Notes: a model not told the origin generated them from the letters alone. Shown: positions 18,801 through 27,892, counted from the first letter of the stretch. The stretch: 64,000 bases of DNA from Flavivirga algicola (GCF_012910715.1 NZ_JABBHF010000008.1:186001-250000), one strand, 5' to 3'. Made by a program: numbers and translations.

Positions 18801-21800
18801 TTTCAGAATTTGAAGCTTCAAAGAAACTATTGGTTGAATTTAACTCGGCAGTATCCGTTGTTTCCGTAAGCCCAGTTAATTCGTCGGCTTCGTCTCCTTT
18901 GCCCATGAAGGCCATGGCTTTTACAAAACCTAGTTCATCACTAATAACTTCTGATAGGTTTCCATTATGATCTCTTACCTGTTGAGGTGTAAGTGTTCGG
19001 AAGTTAAAATTGCTGGCACTGGACGTATTCCCAAGGGCGTTTGTAGTACTTTGGATAAACAAAAAATAATCACCATAGTACGCGACTTGGGTTGTCGCAC
19101 CGTAAGGATCTGTATATGAAATAGGGGCATAGAATCGATTCTTGGCATCAGTCTGGTTTTCTGATGCCAGTTTGAATTGTGTTATGCCAGACCGCACCCA
19201 CCAGTTATCATCGCCTTCGCTATTTGTAAATTTGCCTTCACTCATTAATGCATTGTTGGCCTTGTCGTCGAAAATGTCTGTCAGTAATGCTGGAGTATAA
19301 GCTAGTTGATAGTTTTCGAACGAAAGTGCCAAAGATTCCAGTTCATGTAGTGGTAAAGGACCAGCAAGGTCGTTGCAGTAATAGATAGAACGGGTATGTT
19401 CTATTAGCCTTCTTCCCGCCTTATCGGAGGTGTGAGGATTGTTCATTTCATGATACGGAATAACACGTGATCTTTCATTGGTAAGTATATCTATGAAATC
19501 ATTGATCGTGTAATAGGTATTGGTTTTCGAAACTCCTTGTAGCTCGAATGTTTTTTCTTCGGAAGGCAGTCGCAATCTATACGCTTCATCTCCAATCGCA
19601 TCGTTTGTAAATATATTTTCGGTATATGTAAGCACTGTTTTTTCCTGCTGTAGCTGAGTTTTATAAGGAAGTGTGATTTCCGCCTTTTTTCGCGGATAAA
19701 CAATCTTGGCAGATTCCAGAACATTGCCATATGTATCTGTTTTAATATTTAGTGTGTGTGTGATTCTGGGATCTTCAGGATTACGTTCGTAGGTGTAGAT
19801 GATTTCTTCACTTTCCTTGACTGTAAAAACCGCATGTTTGTTGTGGCCTTTGGGTTGCAATAGCTCTATGATGTAATTCTGTGCTGTCACCGAAAAAGGG
19901 GTAAGTTCTTGTCTGCGAAACTTTACAGAGTTTATGGATTTATTGATGTCCTTAGTGAAAACTTCTGAGCGTAAACGAATTCCTTTACAGGCTCTTTGTG
20001 CTTCTTGTAATTCCTGCTTGGAAAGAAGGTTGAGTATTTCAGGATCAATCCCAGAGGTGGCGACTAATCTCGCATCGGGAAGAGGAGCTTCATGATGTGT
20101 TGTAGTAAAGCCTTCTCTTTCGAGGGCTTCATACCAATGGTCTTTTGCATACTGACTCAGTATCTTATCTCGTTGTAGAAATGCTCCTGTATGATTCCAT
20201 GTTTTGGTAACTACAGGTTCTTGGTGAAGTGGCTCTTCTACAATATTTGAGGCATCGCCCCGTACCCAATGCTCAAAACTTTCGGTATCTAGTTGTTCTA
20301 TCATTCCAAAACCTCTGAATTCTCTTTCTGCATGGTCGTAATATCCATGGTGGTATTTATATTCACTTACAAATTGATGTCCAGATATTTTATCTTTGAT
20401 CAATGTCTTGGAGACACACTGTATAGGGAAATGCAGTTTAGTTACCCAGGGTTGCCCCGCTAGTTTGTCATCGAGATAAAACTTGGTTGATGGTGTATAT
20501 TCCATGGATACTTCTTTCCCCATATTATTTACATATTTAGTGAGGATATAGGGTTTTTTGCCCTGCATTAAGTCTATGTATTTTAACGGTGCGTTTGCTT
20601 CTTTGGATAAAGAATTGGACCAAACGATGCACGCCACCCCATCACCTAAGAGATCGATTACGGAGATATTGGATTGGTCATGAACTTCGGGAAGGGATTC
20701 AATTTTAAAAGGTGCTGCACAAAGACTGTTTCCACTCATGTTTTTCCAACAAGTAAGCTGGTTTTTACCTAGGTAAACGATATCTGATGTGCCAGAGCCA
20801 TCAATATCTGCCAATCGTAAAAAGGAAGGATTGAAACAATCTGGATTATCAAAGGTAGGGGCATTATCCAGGGTTACTTTCGATCCGAATTTTCCGTAAC
20901 CTAGATTGGGCCAATAACAGACTTCACCGTTCCGTATGCGGACAATATCTGTCATTCCATCTCCAGTCATATCAGAGAAGTGAATGGTTTGTCTGGCATC
21001 TGCGAAAACCACGTGCGGACCTTCTTCTTCATCAAAAGGTTTAGCTGTTTTTCGAGCAGCCGAAAATCCATTTCTGCCTTCAGATGGATACCAGGTGAGT
21101 ACATGATCTTCAGAAATGACAATTTCGGGTTTTCCATCTCCATCCAGATCCAATAATCGTGTGTTTTCATTTCCAAAATCTATATTGGGAATCGAGGTAA
21201 AGGAACGCATACCCTGCCATTCACTTTCTTCATCGAGTTCGAAATATCCAGGAGTATGACTGTCAAAGGAGGCAAATTGTTTTCTACCATCTCCATTGAG
21301 GTCAACAAGTTGCATGGATGAGCCCATTCCCGCCAAGGAAGGCATTGGGGATATCATTTTGGCTTGCTCAAAATTCCCACCGCCTAAGTTGCGTTTGTAG
21401 TACCAACTGTTTGCTTGTTCGGTCAATATACCAGACAGTCCTTCGCTGTACAGGTCTACGAACTGATATTTTCTGTATTCAGAATCTGTAGGCGTATGGA
21501 TCATCGTATCGTCCGAAATGGTCTTTATCTCATCATGCCAATTGGGTTGCTGATATTCAAATTGCAGTGGTGGAAGTTCTTTGCTTGAGTAAGTTCCATC
21601 TGCTTTTTTTATATATCCCTTAGAACATATCTTTTCCAAAAATGCAAATGGGGAATCTGTATCGGTATTGTATACAAAATCAAGGCTTTTAACCAAGCCT
21701 TCGTATTCGTTTTCGTTTTTAAAGTGATGGAATAACAATACTCTTTTACAAAGTCGGGTGGTCCGTATTTCAAATCCTGCCTTGTAATTTGAAAAGGCAT

Positions 21801-22755
21801 CCCATCTATAATCCCAGTTCTTCAAGGTTTCTGGGGATTCATCAGGACCTAAAGTACCATAGTCAAGGATGATGGAGAACAGATAATCACTTTTAGCAGG
21901 GCATGCATCATTAGGAAAGTAATATGGTGTTTTATTTCCATAAAGAACTTTCTCCAAATAGGTGTTGGTAAAGGTGATCTCGTTTTCCTTGTACCTGTTT
22001 CTATTGTGAAGCAAACCATGGTCGAAGCCAGTTTTATCCTCTTTCTTATATATATATTGTGAACAATTCCCAGTATCGTCAAATACAAATTCTGGGAGCC
22101 ACTCAAATATTTTTGTTGGGTCTTCTGGATTTGAGATAATCGAATTATCAGTCCATCCAAATAAAGTAGTTACATTTTCGCCAGTAGTAACTTTCCATTT
22201 TATTCGTCCAGTCGATTTCTCTGTCCAGCGTTCGATTCGGTCGTAATTCCCCTCAATACGTGGGATGTAGTTACGGATAACAAATAATTTGTCTGATGAA
22301 TTTTTTTCCTTAATGATATAGGCACCTTCATCGTCCGTCTTGAAGCTTCCATCATTTAATTTTCGGAATTCGGGAATGAGATCCTCGGTTCCTGAAAACA
22401 GGAAGGTATCCGAATCTATAGCGTCTAGATATTGAGGAAGTCCCTTGTCTGTCTTTCGTTTAATGGATGGCAGATCTAAGCTCCAACCTAATCCAAAAAT
22501 ACCATTGCCTGCTCCAGAGTTATATGATAGGTTTAATGATGGAGATACGCCTCTTGAAGGTGAAAGTGGCAGTGGCACTGAAAATGAAGCTGTACCATTT
22601 ATGGCATTTACTGAGAATTTTTCATCTATACCACTTATAGCACCTCCTCCTTTTGGTAATGAAATGGAAGGGATTTCTATGGCGATAGACTTTGTTTTTC
22701 CTCCATTGGTTTTAAGTAGGTCTTTGTTTGTGTTGTTTCGGTCTTGATTTTGCAT
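15343..22755 (-). CDS. TcB-TcC fusion (SpvB/RHS toxin cocoon with variable C-terminus)
   Basis: 2470 residues combining TcB and TcC, which together form the hollow cocoon that holds the toxin. The order is: SpvB domain (about 25-330, KGGGAISGIDE then SFSVPLPL); FG-GAP/VCBS-type repeats with D-x-DGDG signatures (about 490-700: LVDLNGDG, LLDLDGDG, DMTGDG, ADIDGSG); TcdB middle domains; many YD/RHS repeats; and the RHS-associated core (about 2160-2195) with RYRYTGMERDEETGLEYHSARYY then GRWLSCDP. A stretch of about 85 Asn/Ser/Lys-rich residues then separates this core from NLYAYGASNP and DPSGN. After DPSGN comes the variable toxin part of about 170 residues, with two to three hydrophobic segments and HEFGH (see separate entries). 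TcBC is the first gene of the operon and TcA follows. TcB and TcC are separate proteins in Photorhabdus but are fused in many other genomes. Confidence 0.92.
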   Translation of the reverse strand: MQNQDRNNTNKDLLKTNGGKTKSIAIEIPSISLPKGGGAISGIDEKFSVNAINGTASFSVPLPLSPSRGVSPSLNLSYNSGAGNGIFGLGWSLDLPSIKRKTDKGLPQYLDAIDSDTFLFSGTEDLIPEFRKLNDGSFKTDDEGAYIIKEKNSSDKLFVIRNYIPRIEGNYDRIERWTEKSTGRIKWKVTTGENVTTLFGWTDNSIISNPEDPTKIFEWLPEFVFDDTGNCSQYIYKKEDKTGFDHGLLHNRNRYKENEITFTNTYLEKVLYGNKTPYYFPNDACPAKSDYLFSIILDYGTLGPDESPETLKNWDYRWDAFSNYKAGFEIRTTRLCKRVLLFHHFKNENEYEGLVKSLDFVYNTDTDSPFAFLEKICSKGYIKKADGTYSSKELPPLQFEYQQPNWHDEIKTISDDTMIHTPTDSEYRKYQFVDLYSEGLSGILTEQANSWYYKRNLGGGNFEQAKMISPMPSLAGMGSSMQLVDLNGDGRKQFASFDSHTPGYFELDEESEWQGMRSFTSIPNIDFGNENTRLLDLDGDGKPEIVISEDHVLTWYPSEGRNGFSAARKTAKPFDEEEGPHVVFADARQTIHFSDMTGDGMTDIVRIRNGEVCYWPNLGYGKFGSKVTLDNAPTFDNPDCFNPSFLRLADIDGSGTSDIVYLGKNQLTCWKNMSGNSLCAAPFKIESLPEVHDQSNISVIDLLGDGVACIVWSNSLSKEANAPLKYIDLMQGKKPYILTKYVNNMGKEVSMEYTPSTKFYLDDKLAGQPWVTKLHFPIQCVSKTLIKDKISGHQFVSEYKYHHGYYDHAEREFRGFGMIEQLDTESFEHWVRGDASNIVEEPLHQEPVVTKTWNHTGAFLQRDKILSQYAKDHWYEALEREGFTTTHHEAPLPDARLVATSGIDPEILNLLSKQELQEAQRACKGIRLRSEVFTKDINKSINSVKFRRQELTPFSVTAQNYIIELLQPKGHNKHAVFTVKESEEIIYTYERNPEDPRITHTLNIKTDTYGNVLESAKIVYPRKKAEITLPYKTQLQQEKTVLTYTENIFTNDAIGDEAYRLRLPSEEKTFELQGVSKTNTYYTINDFIDILTNERSRVIPYHEMNNPHTSDKAGRRLIEHTRSIYYCNDLAGPLPLHELESLALSFENYQLAYTPALLTDIFDDKANNALMSEGKFTNSEGDDNWWVRSGITQFKLASENQTDAKNRFYAPISYTDPYGATTQVAYYGDYFLFIQSTTNALGNTSSASNFNFRTLTPQQVRDHNGNLSEVISDELGFVKAMAFMGKGDEADELTGLTETTDTAELNSTNSFFEASNSEKLTLIGKKLLNCASSRFVYNLDAYSFSGSPIVTTTIKREQHFKQQSDSPIQISFEYTNGMGEVIMKKTQAEPGKAKQVLVNPDNTITVTEVDTSMLEPKQLRWIGNGRIIKNNKGSEVKQYEPYFSVTHHYEDFKELVETGVTPIFYYDGLDRLEKAEMPDGTFMKVEFNSWKQTVFDTADTILESPWYHDRTNRLIDAKLLKEGKNPIREKQAADSAAIHANTPNSMCFDTLGRPILSIDHYRNSINGMEEQHYTEIELDVEGNLRAVTDARGNSVIQYKYDMLGNLVYQKCADAGQRWLLSNILDNPLRTWDERDHEIQYFYDIMSRPTYSKVINTVGNSGDSLLNNIFNRIIYGENLLTEDRSNETELQARNVLGKVVQHYDTAGLLDTPEYDFKGQPRFTTRKLFSKYKETVDWTQANLGKNLEPTNGFTTVTKTDAIGRTTQQTAPDGSTTISSYNRSGLLNGQSVLQLGSEIASPHILSIDYNEKGQRNKIIYGNNVSTRFYYDRETFRLKRLESKRLNGDPLQDWYYTYDPIGNITHIEDKNVPVNFFNNQKVTGISTYIYDSLYRLIEATGRENDAALSFNSCDNWNDKPFMHALSPGDPMAVRNYTRRYQYDPVGNIVEMKHRAEGGNWTRAYTYETVNNRLKSTQIGDNSNPATYTKYTHHEKHGFLTALPHLETIKWNFKEEVMLTSRQRCTHDNIPVITYYQYDGNGKRIRKITENQTAEGGIPSKKEERIYLGAYELYKKYSNPHRGLERTSLNLSDQGHRFATIETRNNVDDGTERRLTRYQLHNHLGSCSMELDGTLKANIISYEEYHPYGTTAYQAKNTAIRSAAKRYRYTGMERDEETGLEYHSARYYIPWLGRWLSCDPLLSEPQNSDKDSNTDNKNKKNKNSQNTLSDGVDTSNSYTSTDICYGNDCDPSAAMKQLHEHQRSHSKQQPQEVTESRDGMSNLKNLNLYAYGASNPIIYTDPSGNVPIIQAWWDGYSNASDAGKVGYGFLFILAWLAHVIVNLVVLVLAVTILNPGGLFGAWDFTWGAPQSILGLGAGIVLTLLGADVRPRWGLGAIVEMPAYMGNPGGMSLGPVVLGGHGFSDYPHEFGHTWQSRLLGPLYLLIIGIPSLISAIVDPGNHSNFYTEKWADAWAT
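15915..16170 (-). repeat. Asn/Ser/Lys-rich low-complexity insertion in the RHS core
   Basis: Canonical RHS cores run almost directly from GRWLSxDP into NLYAYxxNNP. Here roughly 85 residues intervene. They are dominated by Asn, Asp, Lys and Ser (DKDSNTDNKNKKNKNSQN is typical), then a Cys pair region (CYGNDC) and a His/Gln-rich part. It is probably a flexible linker. Confidence 0.7.
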
Positions 22756-23258
22756 GGTTCGGCTTTAATATTGCGAGTTTTAATCTCTGATCATCTCTCA
22801 AATCATTAGCCGCTATAAGGTCATTTGCTTATAAGAAGAAAATGATTCCTTTTAGATTGCATTAAATAATAGCAACTAGTTACTATTCGTATAATCAAAA
22901 AATTAACACTACTAATTTCCCGAAATTTCAATAAGGTTATATTAGCAGAATCCTCCTTTTTTTAGGGGTTAAATCCCCTTTTTATGAGGGGTAAAAACCT
23001 TATTTATCTGAAATATTTAAAACTATTAATGACTGGTATATTAGTGAAGCTATTTGGGGTAAGGGCTTGGGTTTTGAGGGAGTGTTTGGGGTAAAATAAT
23101 GGACTTTATATACATTTTTAAAAGAGAAACTATAATGAAGTTTTTCCGCTATTTCATAATTTATTTAATAATATACCACCTATTTTTTGTTTTTAGTTGT
23201 ACTAATTTATAAAGCATTATAATTTATAATTACAAAAATAAAACTAATTGAATAGAGA
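22756..23258. promoter_or_regulatory. Divergent intergenic region upstream of tcBC
   Basis: 503 bases between the divergent tcBC gene and the four-TM gene. It contains AGGGG-TTAAAT-CCCCT at about 22963-22978, a third AGGGG copy at about 22986, and an outer ATAAGGTT/AACCTTAT pair at about 22931 and 22996. Together these can form a stem-loop or a cluster of regulator sites. I could not assign a promoter box with confidence. Confidence 0.35.
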
Positions 23259-24146
23259 ATGTTAGCTAAAAACATAAAAGAATATGAGATTATTCGTGAA
23301 GCTATGGAGTCTAACCGCCATAGGTTAACCACACACTTGAGTTTTGCTATTGGGGGATCGGGAATCCTTTATATAGCCATGACAGCTCTTATGAACCCAG
23401 ATAGTAATTCATTAAGTTTGGCTCTTATATGTATGTTTTCTGCAACAATAATTTCGTCTTTTTTCTACCTTGCGTTATACAAGTTTAATTCAATAAATAG
23501 ATATGCTGGCTATTGTAAATTGATAAATCTTGAGATAGGTGCAAGTAAAATAGACAAAAATCGTAAAAAATCTATCGAAGATGTCATTACGTGGGAGGTG
23601 TGCGCAGGAAAATTAGAAAACGCAAAGGAACATTTGTCATTCCCTAAAGAACATTGGAAAGATGTCTTAAAATATAAAGGACTTAATATCGATAATATAT
23701 GTAAAAATTTTAAAAAATATAACCTCCTTAAGCCTGAAGCAGATAAATGGGGTGTTTTAAAAGGCGTAGGTCTATTATTTAGCGTGTTTTTTAAGAAATA
23801 TAAGTCTAAGAGTTGGGAATATCCTCTATATTCATCATATGTTTATTATATTCTTATTCTATTTTTCTTTGTTCTTTCATGTGCAAATTTATATACTTAT
23901 TTAAAAATAAAATCTTGGGTAGGTGTATTACGAATAGAACTATTTCAAATAGCGTTGATAGGGGTGCTTGCTTTGGTTATTTTTATGGTCATTGTTAAAT
24001 CCCTTGCAGAGTTGTACAAACTCATGTTAGGAAGTAAGACGGTTAGTGCATACTGCTGGAAATTCCTTCCTTTCAGAATAAGAATATTAAATAAGTTTAA
24101 CATTAAACCACATTATTACAATACCGAAAAAGAAAATAAATGCTAA
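23259..24146 (+). CDS. Four-TM membrane protein of unknown function
   Basis: 295 residues. Two hydrophobic helices near residues 25-45 and 50-73 form an N-terminal hairpin. A soluble stretch of about 115 residues rich in Lys and Trp follows. Two more helices lie near 190-215 and 225-255, with a basic C-terminal tail. The arrangement (TM pair, soluble core, TM pair) resembles small membrane proteins associated with signalling or effector systems, but I recognise no family. It is divergently oriented to the Tc operon, so it is not an obvious immunity gene, though it is the nearest candidate upstream. A hairpin terminator follows it. Confidence 0.75.
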   Translation: MLAKNIKEYEIIREAMESNRHRLTTHLSFAIGGSGILYIAMTALMNPDSNSLSLALICMFSATIISSFFYLALYKFNSINRYAGYCKLINLEIGASKIDKNRKKSIEDVITWEVCAGKLENAKEHLSFPKEHWKDVLKYKGLNIDNICKNFKKYNLLKPEADKWGVLKGVGLLFSVFFKKYKSKSWEYPLYSSYVYYILILFFFVLSCANLYTYLKIKSWVGVLRIELFQIALIGVLALVIFMVIVKSLAELYKLMLGSKTVSAYCWKFLPFRIRILNKFNIKPHYYNTEKENKC

Positions 24147-24204
24147 ACCTATCATGAATTGATTGACAAAATATTATGATGTGAAATATTTATAGTTGAA
24201 TAGA

Positions 24205-24237
24205 CCTAGAGCAATAAAAATACTCTAGGCCTCTTTG
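24205..24237 (+). terminator. Terminator between convergent genes
   Basis: CCTAGAG (24205-24211) pairs with CTCTAGG (24223-24229) around an A-rich loop. CCTCTTTGTTTTT follows on the + strand. It lies after the four-TM gene and just before the stop of the convergent GH16 gene. Confidence 0.55.
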
Positions 24238-24266
24238 TTTTTGATTATTTTTTGATCAAGAAAAAG

Positions 24267-25823
24267 CTATTTCTTAATAAACTTTGCAGAAATACTTTTT
24301 CCGTTTTTTTGTTTCGTTTTTACAAGATAAATTCCTGAAGCTAGTGTGCTTACATCAATAATGTTCGCTTTTTTACTTATTTTCACCTTTTTTACTTGAT
24401 ACCCCATCAAATTATAAATAATAGCTTCAGATGTACTATTACCAATTCCTTCAAGTGTGATTTTATTGAAAGCGGGATTCGGGTATAGAACAAAACTTTG
24501 ATTTTCTGTATAATCTATATCTTCAATGCTACTTTCAGCGCTAGGAGATTTTCTGGAAGATTTTGCCGAACTTCCGCCAAAAAGCCAATGTTGATTAGCA
24601 TTGTTGTTATTTGAAGCCCATAAATAAACGTTTTGAAGATTGGCACCACCATTACCGCCATCAATTGAGTATCCTGGAGCATTTCGCTTTTCTAAACGGA
24701 ATTTTCCGCCTCCAAGATTAACTTTTTTCCAATGTTGATTTTGATTATTATTTGAGCAAGTCCATAATTTTACATTTTGACCATTTGCGCCTCCGTTACC
24801 ACCATCTAAGCAAAAATTGGTATTCCTTTTCTTGTAAGAATAAAAACCATTGCCTCGGTTTATTTCTTCCCATTGCTGGTTGACATTATTGCTGTTTGTG
24901 GCCCATAAATAAACGTTTTGATTATTAGCACCGCCATTGTTGCCGTCTATTGAAAACCCAGTCGAATTTCCTTTTCGCATGGTGACTATATTGCTGCTAC
25001 CACCTCCAGTATCATTTTCTAGTTTCCAAGTTTTAACCCAATCAATTCTCATGGTATTGATCGCATTGTTGTTTAAATCGGATCTTAAAGCAAGACCACC
25101 AAGCCAAGAAGCTTCATTTGTCCATAAATCAAAAATTAAATTTAAATTTCTTGTAAAATCTCTTGCAGAAACAACGCTGCCTGCTGGCTGTCCGTTTAAA
25201 TAAAATTGAATATTTCTGGCATCTTTCCACCAAACACCTACAACATGAAATTGCTCATTCCATTTAACGCCTTTTCCAGGAGTGCCATTGGGAAGGTTTC
25301 TGTTATCAAAGTTGCCTTTGGCTCTTTTAACATCACCATTTATAACATGAAAGTATTGAGAATTCATTGTCCATGGAAAATCTGGCTGGCACCCACATGA
25401 AGGTTTGGAGTTATTTTCTATGATATCAATCTCATCTCTATTATTGATATCTCCGTTATTCATCCAAAATGTATTATAAGCTGAAATATGTGCTGTTTTA
25501 ATTCTGGCTTCTGTATACATGGGGTATTTGATTTGGGCGTGCGACTGCACTCTGGAAGTCTTAAACCATCTGGTTCCACCCGTAAGGGTTGCCTTAATTC
25601 TTAGTTCTCCGTTTGTGAACTGTGCATTTTCGGCAGCCATTTGAACAGGTTCTCCGTAATTCCATAAAGGTTTGAACCACTTGCTTGAGGTCCATTCTCC
25701 GTTAACACCATCTGTTAATTGAGGAACTGCAACCCACTTTTTTCCAGCAGGAGGCGTTGGTTGGGCTATGACTGAAGTCAATACCATAATTGTTAGCAAT
25801 AAGCTAAGTTTAGTTTTTTTCAT
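24267..25823 (-). CDS. Secreted GH16 (agarase/carrageenase-type) enzyme with ricin-like module and T9SS tail
   Basis: 518 residues. A Sec signal peptide (1-20) precedes a GH16 beta-jelly-roll domain (about 25-270). Its active site has the beta-bulge form E-x-D-x-x-E: Glu131 (nucleophile), Asp133 and Glu136 (acid/base), as in agarases, porphyranases and kappa-carrageenases. A ricin-type beta-trefoil (about 278-415) follows, with three Q-x-W repeats (near 316, 363 and 411) and GGNGGAN-type turns. The C-terminus (about 443-518, FVLYPNPAFNKITLEG…GIYLVKTK) is a type A T9SS sorting domain, so the enzyme is exported through the type IX system. Substrate specificity cannot be read from the sequence; agar or porphyran is likely. 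It is not in a classical susCD polysaccharide locus. Confidence 0.9.
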   Translation of the reverse strand: MKKTKLSLLLTIMVLTSVIAQPTPPAGKKWVAVPQLTDGVNGEWTSSKWFKPLWNYGEPVQMAAENAQFTNGELRIKATLTGGTRWFKTSRVQSHAQIKYPMYTEARIKTAHISAYNTFWMNNGDINNRDEIDIIENNSKPSCGCQPDFPWTMNSQYFHVINGDVKRAKGNFDNRNLPNGTPGKGVKWNEQFHVVGVWWKDARNIQFYLNGQPAGSVVSARDFTRNLNLIFDLWTNEASWLGGLALRSDLNNNAINTMRIDWVKTWKLENDTGGGSSNIVTMRKGNSTGFSIDGNNGGANNQNVYLWATNSNNVNQQWEEINRGNGFYSYKKRNTNFCLDGGNGGANGQNVKLWTCSNNNQNQHWKKVNLGGGKFRLEKRNAPGYSIDGGNGGANLQNVYLWASNNNNANQHWLFGGSSAKSSRKSPSAESSIEDIDYTENQSFVLYPNPAFNKITLEGIGNSTSEAIIYNLMGYQVKKVKISKKANIIDVSTLASGIYLVKTKQKNGKSISAKFIKK

Positions 25824-26465
25824 AATAGTTTAATTTAAAGGTTAAGTGGTAGTAATTAATGTCTTTAACGACTTGTATAGATTTATTGCTAAATTATATA
25901 GTTTATCTTGTTTGAATCGATTTTTAAACTTGACAAAAACTAGATTATTTGTAGTTTTTTTAATTTTTTATTAATATTCTTAATCTTACATTTTTTATTT
26001 TATAGCGATGAAAACGTATTTTTAACGAGTTTTAGTCTTGGTTAAGGCTTCATTTGTCTAAACGTTTCGATGCATCTTTTATAGTTTTATTCTAAAACTA
26101 CTTTTCAAAAGGTATCTGAATATGGAAAGAATGAAACTTTTGTAGGTATTTGGAAATGTATAACCAAAATCATAGAGTTTTAAATTAATCAATATAAGGA
26201 AGTATTTATGTACTGTTACAATATTTGAGAAGAGCACAGGAGAGTAACAATAAAAATAATATAAAGCTATAAGGATTTTAAATAAATAATTTTTAATGTG
26301 TTGTTTTATAGTGTTTTATGTTTTTTTTATTATCTTTAAATTCTCTTCCTTTTTAATAGCATAATATTAGACCTCTCACATTATACATTTTTAATTAGAA
26401 TCATTTTCTAATTGTGGTGTGTCGCAGATGGCGATCATATTTTAACAAACATAAACTATTTAATT
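25824..26465. other. Long intergenic region, promoters of divergent genes
   Basis: About 640 very AT-rich bases lie between the divergent GH16 gene and the Cys-rich lipoprotein gene. I see no reading frame, no strong palindrome and no RNA gene. It must contain the start sites of both genes. Confidence 0.4.
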
Positions 26466-27104
26466 ATGAAAAAATCAGTGTTATTTTTTATGATTGCAGC
26501 CATGTTGGTAGCTTGCAATCAAAAATCAAAGGAGGTTACTGGTACTCCTAATCTGGAACCAGAGGTAAAAGTAGTAGAGCCCACATGGCCAATGCCAGAA
26601 GATGCAGCCACTGTTAAACTTAGTAAAACAGAAATTTCCGAAAAAGGAGAGCTTATAGAGGGCAACGTGACTTTGAAAGGGTTGACACTTTTAAAGGATA
26701 GTATATTTACAGGCGATTTTAACGACGCTATTCCGCTTATTGTTACTGCTACAATAACCAATGATGATGTAGCAAAATTTAGAGATGGTCTTGGAAGTTA
26801 TGAGCATCATGTAAATATTGATAATATTGGGGCAGATGGGATCTATTCTTTTCCAATTGAACTGATTGGCTATCAATCTGGCACCGTATCCATCGCGCTT
26901 TCTTGGAAATGGACGGTGGCAACAGAGGGGTGTTGTTCTATAGCCTTATTAGCTGTTTTAGCAGGGTGTAATAACAACGCAGCCTGTATTTGTACAACAT
27001 TGGCAGCTATGGCAGCCCCAGGTTCCTGGTGTTGCAGCATTCATCCAAAGATGTTTAGGTACTATTGGAGTTTCTATGGATGTACAGGGCTATCTCCTTA
27101 TTAA
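26466..27104 (+). CDS. Lipoprotein with cysteine-rich C-terminus, unknown
   Basis: 212 residues from the ATG at 26466. An in-frame start at 26412 would put extra residues before the signal peptide, so it was not used. The N-terminus is a lipoprotein signal ending in LVAC (Cys17). A beta-rich domain (about 45-155) is followed by a hydrophobic tail of about 60 residues holding eight cysteines, including two CC pairs and CIC. This tail looks unlike the rest of the protein. I do not recognise the family. A terminator follows at 27181. It is monocistronic. Confidence 0.75.
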   Translation: MKKSVLFFMIAAMLVACNQKSKEVTGTPNLEPEVKVVEPTWPMPEDAATVKLSKTEISEKGELIEGNVTLKGLTLLKDSIFTGDFNDAIPLIVTATITNDDVAKFRDGLGSYEHHVNIDNIGADGIYSFPIELIGYQSGTVSIALSWKWTVATEGCCSIALLAVLAGCNNNAACICTTLAAMAAPGSWCCSIHPKMFRYYWSFYGCTGLSPY

Positions 27105-27180
27105 AGTGATAATAAAAACACAATAATATTTATATAAGTAGAACTAATGATACCCATTTTATAGCCAGTTTGTATATGAA

Positions 27181-27217
27181 AAAGGTCTAGAGTATTTGCA
27201 TATCCTAGACCTTTTTT
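27181..27217 (+). terminator. Rho-independent terminator
   Basis: AAAGGTCTAG and CTAGACCTTT form a 10-bp stem around a 14-base loop, followed by a T run. It ends the transcript of the Cys-rich lipoprotein. Confidence 0.75.
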
Positions 27218-27553
27218 GATTTTTTGAAATAAGCTTTCTAATTACACGTATGTATGGTGGCAGTGTAACAAACAGTATTTACAGCATTCCCGCTTATGAT
27301 TGTTTAATGGGGACAATTTCATTGTCCATATACGAAACGAGTAAGATTGGGAATACTAAAAATAAATAACTGATTTTTTCATAATTAAATAGTTTTTGGT
27401 TGTTAATTAATCTGTTGTATTTGGTTAGAAAATAAAACTTTTTTAACGCCACTGAAAAGCCTTGTTATAATTTATTTTAATTTGTAAGAACCCACCCACT
27501 TTTATTTTTTGTTGTATTTAAAACGTAAAACTATAGAAGTTATAAAAGAACCA

Positions 27554-27892
27554 ATGAGAGAAATTAAAACCAACTGGACAAACGAAGAACTAAAAATTTA
27601 CATATTAATTTATTGTGCCAATGCCAATTTTTCTGAATCGAAATTTGAAATAGACTTTATAAAATCGAAAATAGAAACAAGTAATTTTGAAAAAATCCAT
27701 CAAGAATTTAAAGAGGATAATGATTATCAAAGTATTCAGAAAATTCAATTATCCATTAAAAATCAAGGATATACGAATGGTGATTTAGGTATCTTGTTCA
27801 AAGAAATAAAAGAACTTTTCTTAAGTGACAAAAAGTATGATGTTTTGGAAAAAAATCTAAATAGGGGATTGAGTCGTATTTTAAATAATTAA
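27554..27892 (+). CDS. Small hypothetical protein, TerB-like helical pattern
   Basis: 112 residues from the ATG at 27554 (MREIKTNWTNEE). The in-frame upstream codons to 27509 look non-coding. The protein is all helical and rich in Lys and Glu. The phrase LKIYILIYCANAN followed by amphipathic helices is reminiscent of TerB-like or EF-hand-like small cytoplasmic proteins, but the match is weak. It has no signal or membrane segment. It stands alone, with 440 bases upstream (holding only the terminator at 27181) and the large inverted repeat downstream. Confidence 0.6.
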   Translation: MREIKTNWTNEELKIYILIYCANANFSESKFEIDFIKSKIETSNFEKIHQEFKEDNDYQSIQKIQLSIKNQGYTNGDLGILFKEIKELFLSDKKYDVLEKNLNRGLSRILNN

